Shown here: positions 46,158 through 59,852 of the stretch, in pieces
Layout: the number at the start of each line of letters is the position of its first letter
How positions within the stretch are numbered: position 1 is the first letter of the stretch
DNA from: Haemonchus contortus
Lineage: Eukaryota > Nematoda > Chromadorea > Rhabditida > Trichostrongylidae
Assembly (NCBI GenBank): GCA_000469685.2
Contig: LS997563.1
Location: 44,566,651 to 44,630,650, forward strand
Length of the DNA: 64,000 bases
Reading direction: 5' to 3'
The notes under the pieces: model-generated
What the model was told of the DNA's origin: nothing
What the model saw: the letters and a program-made list of their open reading frames with translations, nothing else
Database searches by the model: none
Position numbers and translations under genes: made by a program

Positions 46158-47770
46158 AGCGCTAACAATCAAAATTGAGGTTGTAAATGCTTTCAACCTC
46201 ATCAGTGAAGGAAAGTCCTAAAGAAACGGTCGACATGGCTCGGAATGAGATCATCAACCCTTATTTTTGCTGATTTCAGCCTAGACACTGAACTAGTATG
46301 AAGACATGGGCTTGTTGACAAATCCCATTCGTTGTTAACATATATAATACCTAATGATACCACCGATTTCGCCAATAGCATACACCTGGATGAAGGCTAC
46401 CGTTCCTACAGAAGCGTCATTTCCAGTTCTTCAGTTCTTCGACCAGCTAATCGCGCTTTTTTTCTCAGAATAGCTATAAAGATAGCTGCACAGCTGGAAT
46501 GTCGTTCTAACAGAAAGATTACCTCCAATCAAGGGGAAGCCCTCGTTATCAAGCTTGAAATACCAGTTCAGACTAAAGGTTCCAGGCAATAAGGCGGTCC
46601 ATGGTGATGTCAGCAGTATAGGTATCTCCATGACCTAATCCAAATCCATTCGCGCCCAGACCTATTCAGCCCGGAGGCACAATAATTAGTAGACCTGCCT
46701 TGAAGGGTTTGTGCTGGCCGGAACAACACTTTCTGTATTTCCTAGCCGATTACAAGGTCGCCACGCTTCTGATAATTTGAATACAGGAGGATGAATATTC
46801 TCGAGAGCGCTTCCCTCGTCAACGATGACTTCATTCTTTTTTTCTTGTCTGAATCTTTAACCTGCTGAATCATTTTTTCAACCGCCTCCTGTTAAACAAT
46901 GGCCCACAACAATGACATCGAAATATGAAAACAGATAAAACCTTCATGTACAAATATGAACAATTTGGCGAAGATACAGAAAAAAACGAATTCGCTGAAA
47001 AATAGCGATTTAAACGCTCATACACACTCACACATACACCACATATCTAGTTAGCAAGATCTGAAATACGACTAATTGGGAAAAGTCCGTGTAGCAATGA
47101 GCGATTCAGAAAATTGAATCTAGAAAAGTTTTCAGAGAAAATCGCACTACAGGGGGCCACAATTATAGGCGTTGATTTCTCTCGTGTGAACTTTACCCAA
47201 ATCTCGACGTGGAAAAAAAGTGATGAAAAGCAAATAGTTAAAAGAAATACGGCAATACGTACCACTTAGAAATTCATTAGACTATGGTATCACAGGAGCT
47301 CGACGTCCGAGGCAGATCACATTATGCACAGAATTAGTGATCAGCGATAATCCTTAGTTAAGAAATAGAGCAGAAAACTGCTTTAGAAAATTCCAGTAGC
47401 ACAGAATAGAATTGTTCGATGACAAAGTTATTGATCACAATCTAATATCAATGTGAAAGTCTATAAACAAGCATTGTGGCCCCACAAATGCAGGATGCGA
47501 GTAGAGAAAAAATATTTCTCTTGCCGCAAGGAAAATGTGAATATACCGTACGACGTTGTTGGTAGCGTACCGTAAGAATGCTGATATGAGGACAAAAAAA
47601 TGTGAAAGAGCATATCGGAAGGATTTTAACAAACAGCAATCGGCAAAATGAAAGGTGCAGCACCGGAGCGGGCGGGGAGGTGGTACAGAAAGGAGACGAA
47701 CTCCATAATCGAAGAAAAATGCCTTGACGATACAAAAGCAGAGCAGCTTGGTGAACATATGGATCTCTAT
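46158..47770. other. Convergent intergenic region and dab-1 3' flank
   Basis: No gene is recognised. A minus-strand frame at about 46,730-46,895 begins after an AACAG acceptor and is lysine-rich, but the true last dab-1 exon ends upstream of it. I find no clear AATAAA on the minus strand for dab-1. Confidence 0.4.
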
Positions 47771-50700
47771 TTAACGGAAAAAGTCGTCACCAAATGGATC
47801 TGCATGGTTAGCCATAACAACTGGAGCAGGACGCATCGGAACTGCGCCAAGGGCGTTCAGTGAAGCCTGGAAAAAATTATTCTTTTCATTCTTCTCTGTA
47901 GAGCCTGACAAAACAAAGGAACGCGATCCTATCGAAGCCTTAACAGCCAATTAACAACCCATTTTCAAGTCCAAAAAGGCATTCGAAAGCATCAAATTAG
48001 GAAAAAATCAAATGATTACATACACCTTGTTAAATTTGCAGCAACTTGGAGAATGGAAACGAAAAAACGAACCTTAGGCGGATTCAGAATGTGTTCAAAC
48101 GGATTCTTCTTTGTATCATTAGCCGGCCGAGAAACTAGAGCGTTCATGTCTACAAGTTTTGTGAAAGCGTCCTCCAATGATGTCACCTTACGTTCCTCCC
48201 ATTTATTCTGATTTTGTGCACTGGAACAAAAGCAAATTCCAATTTGTCAGTAAAACTCAGAGATGATTTCAAAGATCAAGATGGAAGAAGTTTCTTACTT
48301 GTTGTCTCCAAAGCAGTTATTAGTAGTGAAAGAATTGGCATGATGCAACGGCGGAGCAGCGTTTTCCTTCGTTCCCCAGTCCACGTTTCGAGTAGCAGCA
48401 GCATTATGCAAAGTTGGTTGTAGTTGCATGATGTTGCGAGTATCGAAAGGATCGCGAGGGGGTACAAACTGTTGTGGAGCAGTGACGGCACCGGCGAATG
48501 GATTTGTTTCCTGAAAAATACAAAGACCACTAAAAAATATTGCAGTATGGCACGGCATTATCATTATCACAATATTACATTATCTTCTCCACAACAAATG
48601 CAACTAAGGAAATTCAAAAATTTTAGAAGCTTCAGAAACTCACAGAAAATCCTCCAGCAGGAGCAAATGATGGAGTACTATGCGTGTGTTGCAATTGTGG
48701 TGCACCCCAAGCATCTGCCGTAAACGGTGCAGCGGCCTGCGGCACTGGCAGCTAAAATATGAATAAAAATGAAATTTGCAATTTGGTATCAAAGAGAACG
48801 AGTTGACCGCTTACTTGGAAAGGTGGATGTGCAACCATTGGTGGCACTACCGGTGCCTGAGGCCATGCAGCAGCTTGAGGTTGAGGATTAAACGGTGCTT
48901 GGAACTGAGGAGGATTATGAGCCACTCCGTTCAAGGCTGCAGTCGCATATGATCCATTCATTGAAACCTAGAATATAAGAGCTCACCTGAGCGGGTTCTG
49001 CTTGTAAAAAATATGAATGAATGTTTCTGTGTTCAAAACTAGGGGTCAAACCGAGGACCATCACAGTAAAGTTTACGAAAGTAAAAGGGACCCAAAAAAA
49101 AAGAGAATCAAAGTGGGATCCTTAAATCTAATATGGCGAATATTTCCCAAATCACCTAATCCTTCAGAAACACTGTATTCTAATTGAGTTCTCGTCAAAC
49201 CCAACTTATCATTCCTATTGCTCTATTTTGGAAGTAGAAAATTGGTCCACAGTAGTTTTCATAGTGTCAAGTATGAACTTACACTGCTAGCGAAACTGTT
49301 GTCTTGGAACGGGTCGGCGAATGGAGTCGCGCCGAACGCATCCGTATTCGTCGGTATCTGTTCCAGTTGATGTAAACCTTGCTCGATTTGCTGCACTTCC
49401 GTCTCCAAATCTAACAGGTCTGCTACGGCTACGCCATCTTCTGGTGTTGTCTCCTGAAATCATAGATAACTTAATTATGCGAGTTTGCGCCCGCAAACAG
49501 GCAAAGGTTGAAGAAGGACGTGGGAAGGGGTACATGACCATGGTCCTCGTGTCCTTAAATTTGTCCTCTTAGAACGCAACGGTAACGACTCTAATCGAAT
49601 ATATGCAAAATTAGGTCAAACTCACCTATAAGAGACCCCCAAGACTCTCAATTGACTTTTTGACAAAAAGATAAAAGCGTACTAGCAACCCCTGCTCCTC
49701 CTTATTGAAACACCTCACAAATCTCTAAAATCAATGCCTATTAACATATTAATAGCAACACCTATTTCGGGAAAACGCCGCATGAGAATGCGCTCGTTTT
49801 AGAGCGACTAAAGAGGTCAGCTATGAGTCAGTGCGCTTCCAATTCAGTTAAATATTGTTTACACTCAGTCCAAATGTTCTAAATAGGCCAGGTGAATCAC
49901 CGCCTATCTGAACCTTCAAAGACAACATTATCACTATCACTGCGCTAACATACATGATTAATTAGTATTAGTAAAGCCAATATCTCAAAATGATCACGAG
50001 AAGGATATGATCGAGGAGAAAATTTCGAGAAAAAAGCTGTTCCAAGCAGAAACGCTATCATTTCTACTAACCAGCCACATATACCGCCAATTGTTTCCGA
50101 ATCACTTCAGTAATCACTTCAGCAACTTCGCAAAAATTGTTGGGTTGCTTAGTTCGAAACTGTCGTTTTCTCTTGATCGTTATCTGATCTGATGCGTAGA
50201 CTGTAAGGTTCATATACCACCACTTGATCTTGGCTGAGTGACGCCGAGTTTTGTAGGCGGACAAACAAAAAACTTCGTCATCGAAGCAACTAACTGAAAG
50301 CAGTACAAACACAGCGGTCACGCAGCTGAACAATTCTATCACAGATCTCTTCCCAAACGCTCACTGACATCTTTTCAAACGCCTCAACCGAATGAAACTG
50401 TCAGTATTAAATAGAGATACTTAAATATAAACTTGTCCTCGAAGCTATGATTAAAAGAACACATCTTTCTTGCGATTGTATTCAACTAGTATACAATGCT
50501 AGATCCCTTCGCGAAACCAGTTGTTTGAGTGCCAAACATTCGTGACTAGTCCATCGGAAAAAAGAGTAAGCCGTAAAATAAACCATTCAATCGAACTCAT
50601 CTTCGTCATGATCACTAGACATTCGTGAACCGTAGAAAAATTACGTTCGTACCTACAGTATAACTTTTGCTTTTAATATTCTTTGCAAAACCTATATCTA

Positions 50701-53700
50701 ACGCTTCCATTCTAGAAAATACCCCAGAAACTGATGCGCTGCTTTAGTCTATCTGCGGTCGATCGAAGTGAGCACGAATAAAAACCGGTTTGATGTTCTC
50801 ATCTATGCAATCGTAAACGAAGCGATTTATGGCTTCCGAAGGATGAACACTCATGAGAAAAATGGGAACGGGGCTATGAAAACCAATCGACTCGTGCACG
50901 ATTCTCCGGAAATTCAAAAATTAGATTACTGCAAGACCACCAAGCCTCCGAACTGAATATCTAGAGCATCAAAAATGTCCAACTGCTCCGAAACATATGC
51001 TCATAAGACGTCTCGTTTCTTTTGCGCTTTATCCGCAGTAAGTATCCGTTAATTGCCTTTTATCAAGGTTCAGCGACTGATCACAATCTGTAGCGAGCTT
51101 GCGAGTACAGTTAGTAAAACCTCAAGCTCCATCAAAAAACTACTTTTACTTTCCCTCTTGGCTTCTGACTTCCTTCATTTTTCATAATGAGAGCAAAGGG
51201 GAAATGAGGTCGTCGTATGGGACCGATGTTTGGTTTAGGTGGCCAGTAAAATTGAATGTTTTAAGACAATCACGCACACCTCGTTTAAGACTTTGAAAAA
51301 GATACAGCGCTCAATGAGAAGGAAAGAAGCCCGTCTTCCAAGAACTAAGCGAACGAATAAGAGCCATGGACGAAATAGTTTTGAGTCAAGGCAAGTAACA
51401 GCATTTCGGTAAAAGCTAACAAAATCTTTCATCCACGAACCTTATTCTCCTCTTGCTTCTGCTTGACTTGTTCGATGTGCTTTTTCTTCATTTCAAAGAC
51501 AACCTGAATAGAATGTTTGTATGTGTTACATCGAATCGCAACCAAATCTCTTGTAACTTCAACACTATACCTGGAACATATCACGGATTGCAAGAACTGC
51601 TTGGTCAGCCGTCTGCGCTGTCTTAATCCCGTAGAATTTGTATTTATCTGAATTTCCATAATATAACCGAGTGAAACAGAAGACTCCACTAACTCGCATT
51701 TAAACGAGTCTGATAACGGAAAAAAGATGCTGACAACGACTTACTGTCAGGTTGTCCAAAAACAATTCCAAAAGCTCTAGCATCGGTTGTGTCGCGAGCG
51801 ATAAATGAAACCCTTGACACCGGGAAGTTATGCAGCACAGCCTGAAATGGAAACCAATTTCAGATTCATGATGTAAGAACATCATAGGTGGCCTTTCTTC
51901 CAATTTTCAAATCTCTCCTACCCTTCTAAGACACGTTTTTACACCGTTTCATCTAGTCTGAGAGAGGATAGGTCTGCATGCATCGCGAGATAATTTTGAA
52001 CCTGGTCTCTGCCCTTCTTTTTTGCCTCACTAGCAGAAAGCAGACATACCTCTGTCTTGATGTTTCGAAAAGAAAGCGCATTACGCAGGAATTGGGGAGT
52101 AAGTCATCATTTCCAAGACCTGTTCAGACGAGACCCCTGCTCTAGGGTAGAGCGCAAGAGGATACCATGAAGCGAATCGATGGGGAAATACCCTTGTCGG
52201 GTCGTGGACGGTTTGAAATGGAGAAGGCCCACATGACTCAGACTCTTGGAACCCTTTTCTGCACCAGACGAATTGAGAAGAAACAGATAGATCGCTGATG
52301 AAACCTGATTCTAAAATAAATAAAGCAGACAAATGCTCACATTACTCTTCTCGTCGACAATTTTGATACCATCGATGTTTATTTGGAGGATTATTCGTGT
52401 TTTATGAGCACCAGCAGCCTTCACAGCCGCTTTTGCCGCTCGCATTGCATCCGCGCACATCGCATCCCCGCGCGCACTGTCCACATCTCGTTCGCCAATC
52501 AATTTTCCCTGAGAAAAAAAAATGCGAAATTCAAATCGATAATCATACACCGATAGAAACTCGTTCAGAGGCGAACCTTGTACGTGACGCCATTGCCCTG
52601 AAACCGGAACGGATCCGACGCTGCATTAGCTGAAAACAGTCTCATAGAGAAGTGTATCAAGTGTTGAATGAGAACCAAACGTGTATCATAGGAACATCCA
52701 CGTCTCGCTATTTTTTATCAGTAAGAACGGATTGACACGTATAATCCAATAGAAATTATGAGTATGTTTCCGAGAGTTTAGTGAAACCAAAACAGGATCA
52801 GATTACACCGCACACAACAGTTGAGTAAACAGCAGTTTATAAACATATAATATTACTTCCGCAAAATCACATGCCAAACTGGTGGTTTTGGACAGTGGCC
52901 ATTTTCACATCTGTGGTGACTTGCTGTTACTGCACAAATTTGGGAAAACTGCTAAAAAGCAGCATTCATATACCTTTTGGCTGTATGTGAGAATAAGTTC
53001 TAGGAGCCATTCAATGTGATTCAAAGGCACGCCAGCTACAACCTCACAAGGGGCATTAATGGGAGCATCTCGAATCTTTCAGCCTCCAAAGCACCTACCA
53101 TTTTACATCCTTTTTAACACAGCTATTACGACATCTTTGCGAAACCGCTGCAACTTCCTCCAAATGTACGCGATAGAACAGCATTTCCATCAATATTCTT
53201 TACACTTCGAAGCATAATGTTAAGGTTAAATTCAAAAATGTAGCATGTCTCGAAAAAGAAACTAAAAATAAGTCCGAGTCATACTCAATCAGGAATAAAG
53301 AATGAAAATTAATCACATCCTACAGCATGGAAAGGATCAATGCTTGAAAGAACCGGTTCAGTAGACTTCCTCCAACGTCAGTGGAACTAGCTTTAACTGT
53401 AGCAGCTTCCATTTCCCATGATCTATTCATGGTGTCGATTATCTTTTGTATGGGTCGGTTGGTTTGATAGAAATCTCAAGAATCAAACGCCATCTTACAC
53501 ATATTCTTCTTAACCTTTCAGCTTTCAGGGACCAAATTGTAGGTAGATGTTAGAGCAGCTGAGTAGCACTCGGTGAAGAGTGGAAAAAAGTTTAAAACAG
53601 TCCGTCTGAGCAATGAGTTGATGCAAACATAGTGCCCCCACTTCAATAAACTTCGCGGATAATTAGAACTTTCCATACATATATTATTTCCACTGATAAT

Positions 53701-54131
53701 TCGAGAACTGGTCCGACAGAACGCAGCAAACATTCCTATCACCAATCGATTGTTCACCCAAATTACCTGCACTGCCACTAACCCACAACTTCTGGCAGCC
53801 TTATTTCATCTGTTCTCGCCTCGCTCACTATCTTTATGTTTGCCCGCACATGCATTTCCAGAAACCGACCCCCCCCCCCCTTCAAAACAGTTTGGAATTT
53901 CAATTAATTTTTCAGAGATGCAATTTTTGGAACACCTCCTCTCAATTCTAATGATACTTTAACACATATTCGGAATAAAATAAGGCTTCAGAATAAGAAA
54001 ACCATATTGTACGGATCCTGGAAACACTTACGTTTCTTGTTTCGTTTTAGAACAGCTAGGCGACTTTTTGGAGAAGGTGGATTCTTCGGCTGGTCGTCGG
54101 ACGTCGGCTCGTTCTCGAGTTTCTGCACCAT
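47771..54131 (-). CDS. dab-1: Disabled homologue, PTB-domain endocytic adaptor
   Basis: Twelve exons on the minus strand, about 481 residues: 54131-54032, 52629-52577, 52508-52341, 51841-51745, 51647-51571, 51503-51441, 49453-49283, 48967-48815, 48751-48644, 48510-48299, 48220-48073, 47866-47771. All phases agree. Residues about 42-186 form the Dab-type PTB domain: [69 protein letters not shown], ending in the [15 protein letters not shown] helix. The tail holds DPF motifs ([25 protein letters not shown] at the C-terminus), with another, SDPFRF, before the PTB domain. It also holds NPF motifs (TNPFAG, KNPFEH); such motifs bind AP-2 and EH-domain proteins. Disabled proteins bind NPxY tails of LDL-receptor-family proteins and recruit clathrin. 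An acceptor (TTTGCAG) ends one base before the ATG. Confidence 0.93.
51441..52629 (-). other. dab-1: PTB-domain exons 2-6 of dab-1
   Basis: Five exons separated by introns of 68, 499, 97 and 67 nt encode the whole phosphotyrosine-binding fold. The YKGKLIG strand with its flanking basic residues is the part that binds phosphoinositides in Disabled proteins, and the RDMFQVVFEM helix closes the peptide groove. No key residue seems lost. A 2-kb intron separates the domain from the motif-rich tail, and a 1.4-kb intron separates it from the start exon. Confidence 0.9.
53865..53880. repeat. C tract in dab-1 intron 1
   Basis: An uninterrupted run of about 13-15 C residues; likely length-polymorphic and prone to sequencing error. 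No coding effect. Confidence 0.8.
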
Positions 54132-57130
54132 TCTGCAAAGATAACATCTTGAATAATAATGCAATATTACATGACAAAAATAAGAATAGCAGACGGAAAT
54201 CGAACTAGCGACGGAAACAGAATTGTGAATGTTAAGGACGTAGAGAAAAGGAACGAAAATGATGACTATCATTGATCACGAGGTCAACGATCGTCGGGTA
54301 GGCGTCTCAAAACACCCCGCGACTGAGCTGTGATAACTAGCAAAGCAGAAAAGCGATGAGTCGACGAATATCAGGTGGCGTTCATCAGTGAAAAGTCTCA
54401 TATTCCAGCACACTATCAATCGAGCAGATCAAAACATAAGTGGAGCGTGAAATTGCGATTGTCTTTCGATGTGTGAGCGGTGAAGTACGTGTCAATCAAC
54501 AGTCATCAATCAACCATTAGAAAGGTGTTTTCAACAAGAAAACGAAATGGCAAAGATAATGAGACCTCCGAAGTAAAAAGAGCAGTGACTGATTAACAGT
54601 GATTAAGAGAATTCGATTACGATTTCGCTTTCCAAGAAGTCACTTAGAAGATGCCCTTAACAGGGAAATAAAGATATTTTAAAGAAATTATAAAGGAAGT
54701 GCACCCGAAGAGGCAAAAAATCACGCAAAAGAAAAGCTTGGTGGTCAAGTGGAAAATTCCGACGACTCCTAGCAGTGAGTCAGTCAGTCAGCTACGAGTG
54801 GGCGGGGTCGTCGGATGTTCATCAACAGACAGGATTTGGCCGTGATAACCTATGATTTTTCTGCTATGGGGAAGGAGACAACGAAAATACATTATATCTT
54901 AAGTAGAAAGTCTCGAAAATAGCTGATTCCCAGTTCCTCCGACCAAGTCTATCTTCTCAACAACGCTTAGTGCATAGAAACAGAAAAAGAAAAATTGGGA
55001 CAGTCTTAAGTACCAACTAGTCTGGAAAACTGTACTTTGCTCAAATTCGTCTCGAAGGCTTCGCAGGAATGATGTAGAAGGTGGTGCACCTCAGAAGGGC
55101 TGCCCTATCCAAACAGGCCAACATATGTATATCACCAATGAACTAAAAAGTAATTAATTACTACTTCGCAAGTTCGATTTCGTCGACAAATCAAGTACAA
55201 CATTATTTAAAGATGAAAGGACCAGTATTATTTTTCCATAAAAGTGAAAGAAGTTGCTAGCACGGCATGGAATATCCCACTCTCAGCCCGAACTCACGGA
55301 ACCATCCAAGTTACCGGGTATCGATTGGTGAAAGAGTAAATTATGACATCTAGGGAGAAGGATTGCATACGAATTGATCGCATAGAGCTCGTATAAAAGG
55401 ACAGGGGAAATATGAAGTCTATAGATACGTATCTGAATTGTTTCTGCAGTTCCACACAAATGAAAGCCTGCAGAGGACTACATCCACGAATCGATAGGTA
55501 TCGAAGGCAAGATGCAAATTTTCTAGTTCTGGAAAAATCTTAAAAATAAATGGCTTTAATCAGCCTCTGATGTCATCCGAATGTCATTGTTGAATTATTC
55601 ATAATGGGGATAAGGAATACAAAAACTAGCCACTGTTAATCATTATGCAGAGAGAGAGCCATGTCCACGTAGAAATGAATCATTCTGGACAGTGAGTCAT
55701 GTTGGACATTTGATGCAGATCAGAATCTGCCACTGTACTGTACAACTGAAATATTTTGATTTTGCTCATATGATTTACACTTACAACGGACGCCACACCA
55801 CACCATAAAAACACCAAAATAACTGACGGTGTTTGTTGTTTGGCACGAATCCCTTTATCAATCCTGAATAAAAACAGTGGTCATTACCCATAATACGATT
55901 ATGTTCGTGAACTTTTAAGCCAAAACAACCAAATAACAAAAAAATAGGCGCATTTGGTGGGAGGAGAACGACGAAAACCCGAACAAAGAGATGAAAAAGC
56001 TCCAATACGAAACATAGCAGCAAAAAAGGAAATATAAAGCACTTTTGTTGAGAGGGTAACCTACAGTAAACTGTTTTTGAACTTTGTGCTTTCGTTCTTT
56101 CTTGCCATTTTTCTAGGATCGCGGTCCAAACAAAACCAAATCAAAGGGGACTCACCATTCAGTTGCTTCAAATAACATAACATTAAATGCAATGAACAAA
56201 AACCATTAATTAACGACAGAGAACTCAGTCCATGTCAAAATTCCTACCGTAACTTGACGTAAAATAATTTCTGAACCATAAAAATGAAGTGTATTGTCTG
56301 AGATTGCGACCAGTACAAGGTATCCCACATCGACTGATTTCCATTCTTGTTAGGAACAGGGTTTCTAAACATGCCCACATAGCAGCGGCGACCCATTTTT
56401 GCCCCAATCCGCCCTCCTCCTCACCCAATCTCCCTTCTCCCAGACCATACCCTCGTTCTATTTTCACCCATATTCCCGTATGGTTGACACTTTAGCTAGT
56501 TTGCTTTCTTGTGGAACCGACCGAGAACAAAGTGAATTAGAGACTGGTTTCTGTTTAGACCAATTAAAAGCGGTGCACAATGTCTGCGGTTGTAAGGTTC
56601 AACAAAGTCGCCCGACAAGCTCACTTCAACTTGCAAACCATTCTTAAATAGAAATGAAAGCAGTCATAGCACTAGACATTGAACGAAACCCATTACTATT
56701 GAGTACGAACTCGGTTATGCCCTACATTGGACCCCCATTGAAAGAAGCAAAGCCACTTGAATGCGTAGAGAAAAGGGTAACAAGTTATGGGCACACCATC
56801 GCACAAAGCACTCAAAACCTTTGCCCCGAATACGGTATTCAAACTAGCCGATAATTAAATGGGGGCGGCAAAGATCACACACAACGCATCAGAGTTCACG
56901 GCATAGAGGTTACTACTGTTCTGCTAACTACTTTACAAAAGCACTACACTAATCGTAAGTTGGAAGGGAGATGGTAGAAGGGGTAGAATCGGCTCATAAC
57001 AGTATGGGACCATGGTTTTCCCAAACACCCTTTTGCTCCTCCCCAGAAGGTATACATGCTATCCAAGATCACGGATAGCTTAACCGCTTCATACCGTACA
57101 AAACTACCACCTCAAAGTCTTTATGCATTG
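54132..57130. other. 5' flank of dab-1, no further gene recognised
   Basis: This stretch must hold the dab-1 promoter and any 5' UTR. The sequence just 5' of the ATG on the minus strand is AAGATGTTATCTTTGCAGA, so the mRNA start is either trans-spliced there or lies beyond an upstream intron. I see no TATA box or paralogous exon. Open frames near 55.8 and 56.3 kb look like chance. Confidence 0.4.
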
Positions 57131-57136
57131 ATGGGT

Positions 57137-57396
57137 TACGTCTGAGGGATGCGCCTAGCATTCGGCTCCTATTCGAAATCGTAGTGGCATATTGAATGCG
57201 TATAGGCCTTGACAATGAGTTGCAGTGGCCACAGATGTATAAGTTATTGATTCTATCCTCCCAATCTGATACCCATTAGTTGACTTGACCCTGGAGGAGT
57301 GGAAGGCTTGGTTAACTTAGGCTGATATCGATCCCGGATTCGAACCTGGGGCCACGCGTATGTGTTAGTGCCCCTACGTCCAATCACCAAATTATC
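57137..57396 (-). repeat. tRNA-derived SINE, copy 6 (reverse)
   Basis: Reverse copy with TACGTCTGAGGGATGCGCC at the left (family tail), ATCGTAGTGGCATATTGAAT, GTGGAAGGCTTGGTTAACTT, and at the right a CGATCCCGGATTCGAACC B-box region. Confidence 0.7.
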
Positions 57397-58050
57397 AAAC
57401 TAAATTGCCTCTTTACATAGTAAGTCCTGCACCTGCTTATTCACCTTCCCTTTTCCGTAAACTGTGTTGGCAACAAAAGCACCATATTAATGTGACCAGG
57501 TTGGGGTAAGCTCATCAATAGTCGATTATGAGTAGGTGGGCGGAGATACCTAGCAGAGTGGATAACAAATGTCTCGAAAGAATTTCCTTTGCAGCCGGTT
57601 GTCAGCATCAAACGAGACTCACTGGCTACGGAGCTGTAATGTCTCCGTTCTAGAGTTTTGAAAAACCATTTCTTCCAGTTTGACAATCGTTAGACTTACT
57701 TCTTTTCTGTATTATGTCAGTTGCACCTGATTTGTATTTGCAGATGTCGCGCAAAAATACCATCTTACGTTGTAAACTTGCACGACTTCCGATCGTATCT
57801 CGATGAAAAAAAGTAGCTAATTTACAGCGCAAATCTTGCCTTCTATGAATTTGCCCATTTTTGAGAACATATAACTTTTTGCAAAATAATAGGCCGCCAG
57901 CTAGTTTTGCAAAGTTTCGTAAAAGATGGATGAGTTGAATGGTCGTAAAATTGCGTACAGCTGATGAGAGTTGACATTCATGAGTACCCAGAAATGAGAT
58001 TCTTTGTGACTGAAATGGGGCTCAAAAGAACTATAGGTATAGGCCCATCG
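57397..58050. other. Intergenic, no gene recognised
   Basis: No supported exon or repeat; the right end leads into the RTE tail. Confidence 0.35.
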
Positions 58051-58059
58051 AATCCTAGT

Positions 58060-58240
58060 TAACAGGTGGCGGGACGTGATCAGGAAGGACCTCGAGTGAT
58101 GAAGTAACGACCGGCAGAAGATGCCGTAGATAGAGGGTTTAGGAGACAACATGCAAGAACGACGGACCCTGCGAGGGAGTATAGTCAACGCTGGGGTGGA
58201 GAAGAAGGAGAAGACCCATTGAGGCATGTGTTCATGCAGG
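58060..58240 (+). mobile_element. LINE 3'-terminal remnant
   Basis: A RWRDVIRKDLE segment, then after a stop a TGRRCRR-like stretch, and in another frame CKNDGPC. This is the order seen at the extreme C-terminus of RTE-like elements ('RW.DVIRKDL...A.DR..WR...R.ADPA'). Stops and frameshifts break it. The antisense 108-codon open frame over the same DNA is a shadow. Confidence 0.5.
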
Positions 58241-59850
58241 CATCATAAGAATGTTCAAGCATGGCGTACAAACGAGTGATATTCGATTAGATTCTATGGA
58301 AGAAATAAAAAGCTAAATCTCCTTAGTCACCTTGGTTTCAGCCGGGCAAAAAACTAAAAGAGCACCGGTAACCATTTTGTTCCCTAATGGGTTTCCAGCG
58401 CAATCTACATGCCCATAATGCGATTTCTGAAAAAGAAAATGACTCCAGAGACCCTGCATGCCGATAAGATGCTAATGGAAGTGAATCAGCTTTCGCAAAG
58501 CTGTTCACTACAATGGAGTCCCTAGCGTTGCTCTAGCCTTCCAATAGTTTTACTAATATTCTGAGTTATACCAGCAGAGACTCTCCGCAAACAGCCTAGA
58601 TCTGGTGGCTAGAAAAGTTTGAGGGGTTTTCCAGAATTGGGAACCTGAGCATATTTAATTCATAAAAGTGTGCTGAACAAGATCGCAGCGAAAAATGTCT
58701 CTATAAACACTACTCTCTATACTTTTACCCGAAGGAGACAATCCCACTCCCCAGCCTTTTCTGTTGGATGCATTTCAGGTTAACATATGGTCATCAGAGA
58801 AACCCAAAAATCCCTCCCCCCTCCTTTACCCACAACCCCGTATGGGCAAGCCGGTTCTTCAAGGAGAGAGAACGCTGTGCATTGAGAAAGTTGCTGACTG
58901 CTCACTTAATGATCCTAGTGTTTCCTTTCTCGAAAATGATGCTTCAGCGGCTTTCTGAAAATTTTCCTGGTTTCAAATTCTTTGTAAGTAAATACTCTGC
59001 TCTTTAAACACGGCAGATGGTACCCTGTCAAGAACTAAAAATTGTTTTCTAGAGTACTCTAGGAATTCAACCTGAAACTCAGGCTTGGAATAAATTGGGG
59101 GTATTGTCGGGCTATCGCAGATAAGCCAGCGGGAAAACGTTGCCGAGGTGGCGTAGCGAATGTATGGACCTGTTTCGATAGAAGCTGTAGCACAGCCGAC
59201 GGACAACCGACAACGAGGGGGGCGGGCCTTACCAGCCGACTTGATCTTAACACGATGAATGATGCGATGAAAAGGAAACGGAAAATGTTCGAAAGAGAGA
59301 TATGTGGGAGTGTGAAGAAGGAAAAGAAAACCCATGGGAGACAGGCTTGGGGATCAAGGGTTTTTTCTATAGACCCCTTGACTATACGCGAAAGTTTGCG
59401 CCAGGGTCAAGTATGGTGAGGAAGAAAATGGCCTTACTTGGTGAACGACCTTCTAAACTACTCGAAAAAAGCCATCTTTCTCCCCTTACCTCTCATACTT
59501 ACTACGTACTTGTACCGAAGTTTCGAAAAATCTGCATCGGCGCTCGAATCGCTCAATTGCCCAGTAATGCGATAAAATCCCATCTGACGTAATTACGCAG
59601 TTTTGTCTTACGGTAGTTTGGGGCTAGAGTTATTCAAAGGAATAAAAAGGGTTCCATAAATTGCTTGGCCCTCGTAGGCCGTTGTATGTGTTAGGCTTGA
59701 AATAGCAGGTGAGCGACCGTCTGTGAAGCCCAGAAAAGATGTCGGATGCGTGGAGCATCTCGGGGCTCGACGTAACATAGGGCACCCTGCACCCGGACAC
59801 TGGGTCCCTTGTAGAGCTAAGAATAAACGATAGGGATAAGGATCTTAGAC
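58241..59850. other. Intergenic, no gene recognised
   Basis: Open frames at 58,764-59,007 and 58,973-59,335 lack motifs and splice context. Confidence 0.4.
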
Positions 59851-59852
59851 GT

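Noticed and set aside
46750..46895. Lysine-rich minus-strand frame as the last dab-1 exon
   Set aside because: The exon at 47,866-47,771 follows in phase after a TTTCCAG acceptor and ends in DPFGDDFF, which fits Disabled tails much better.
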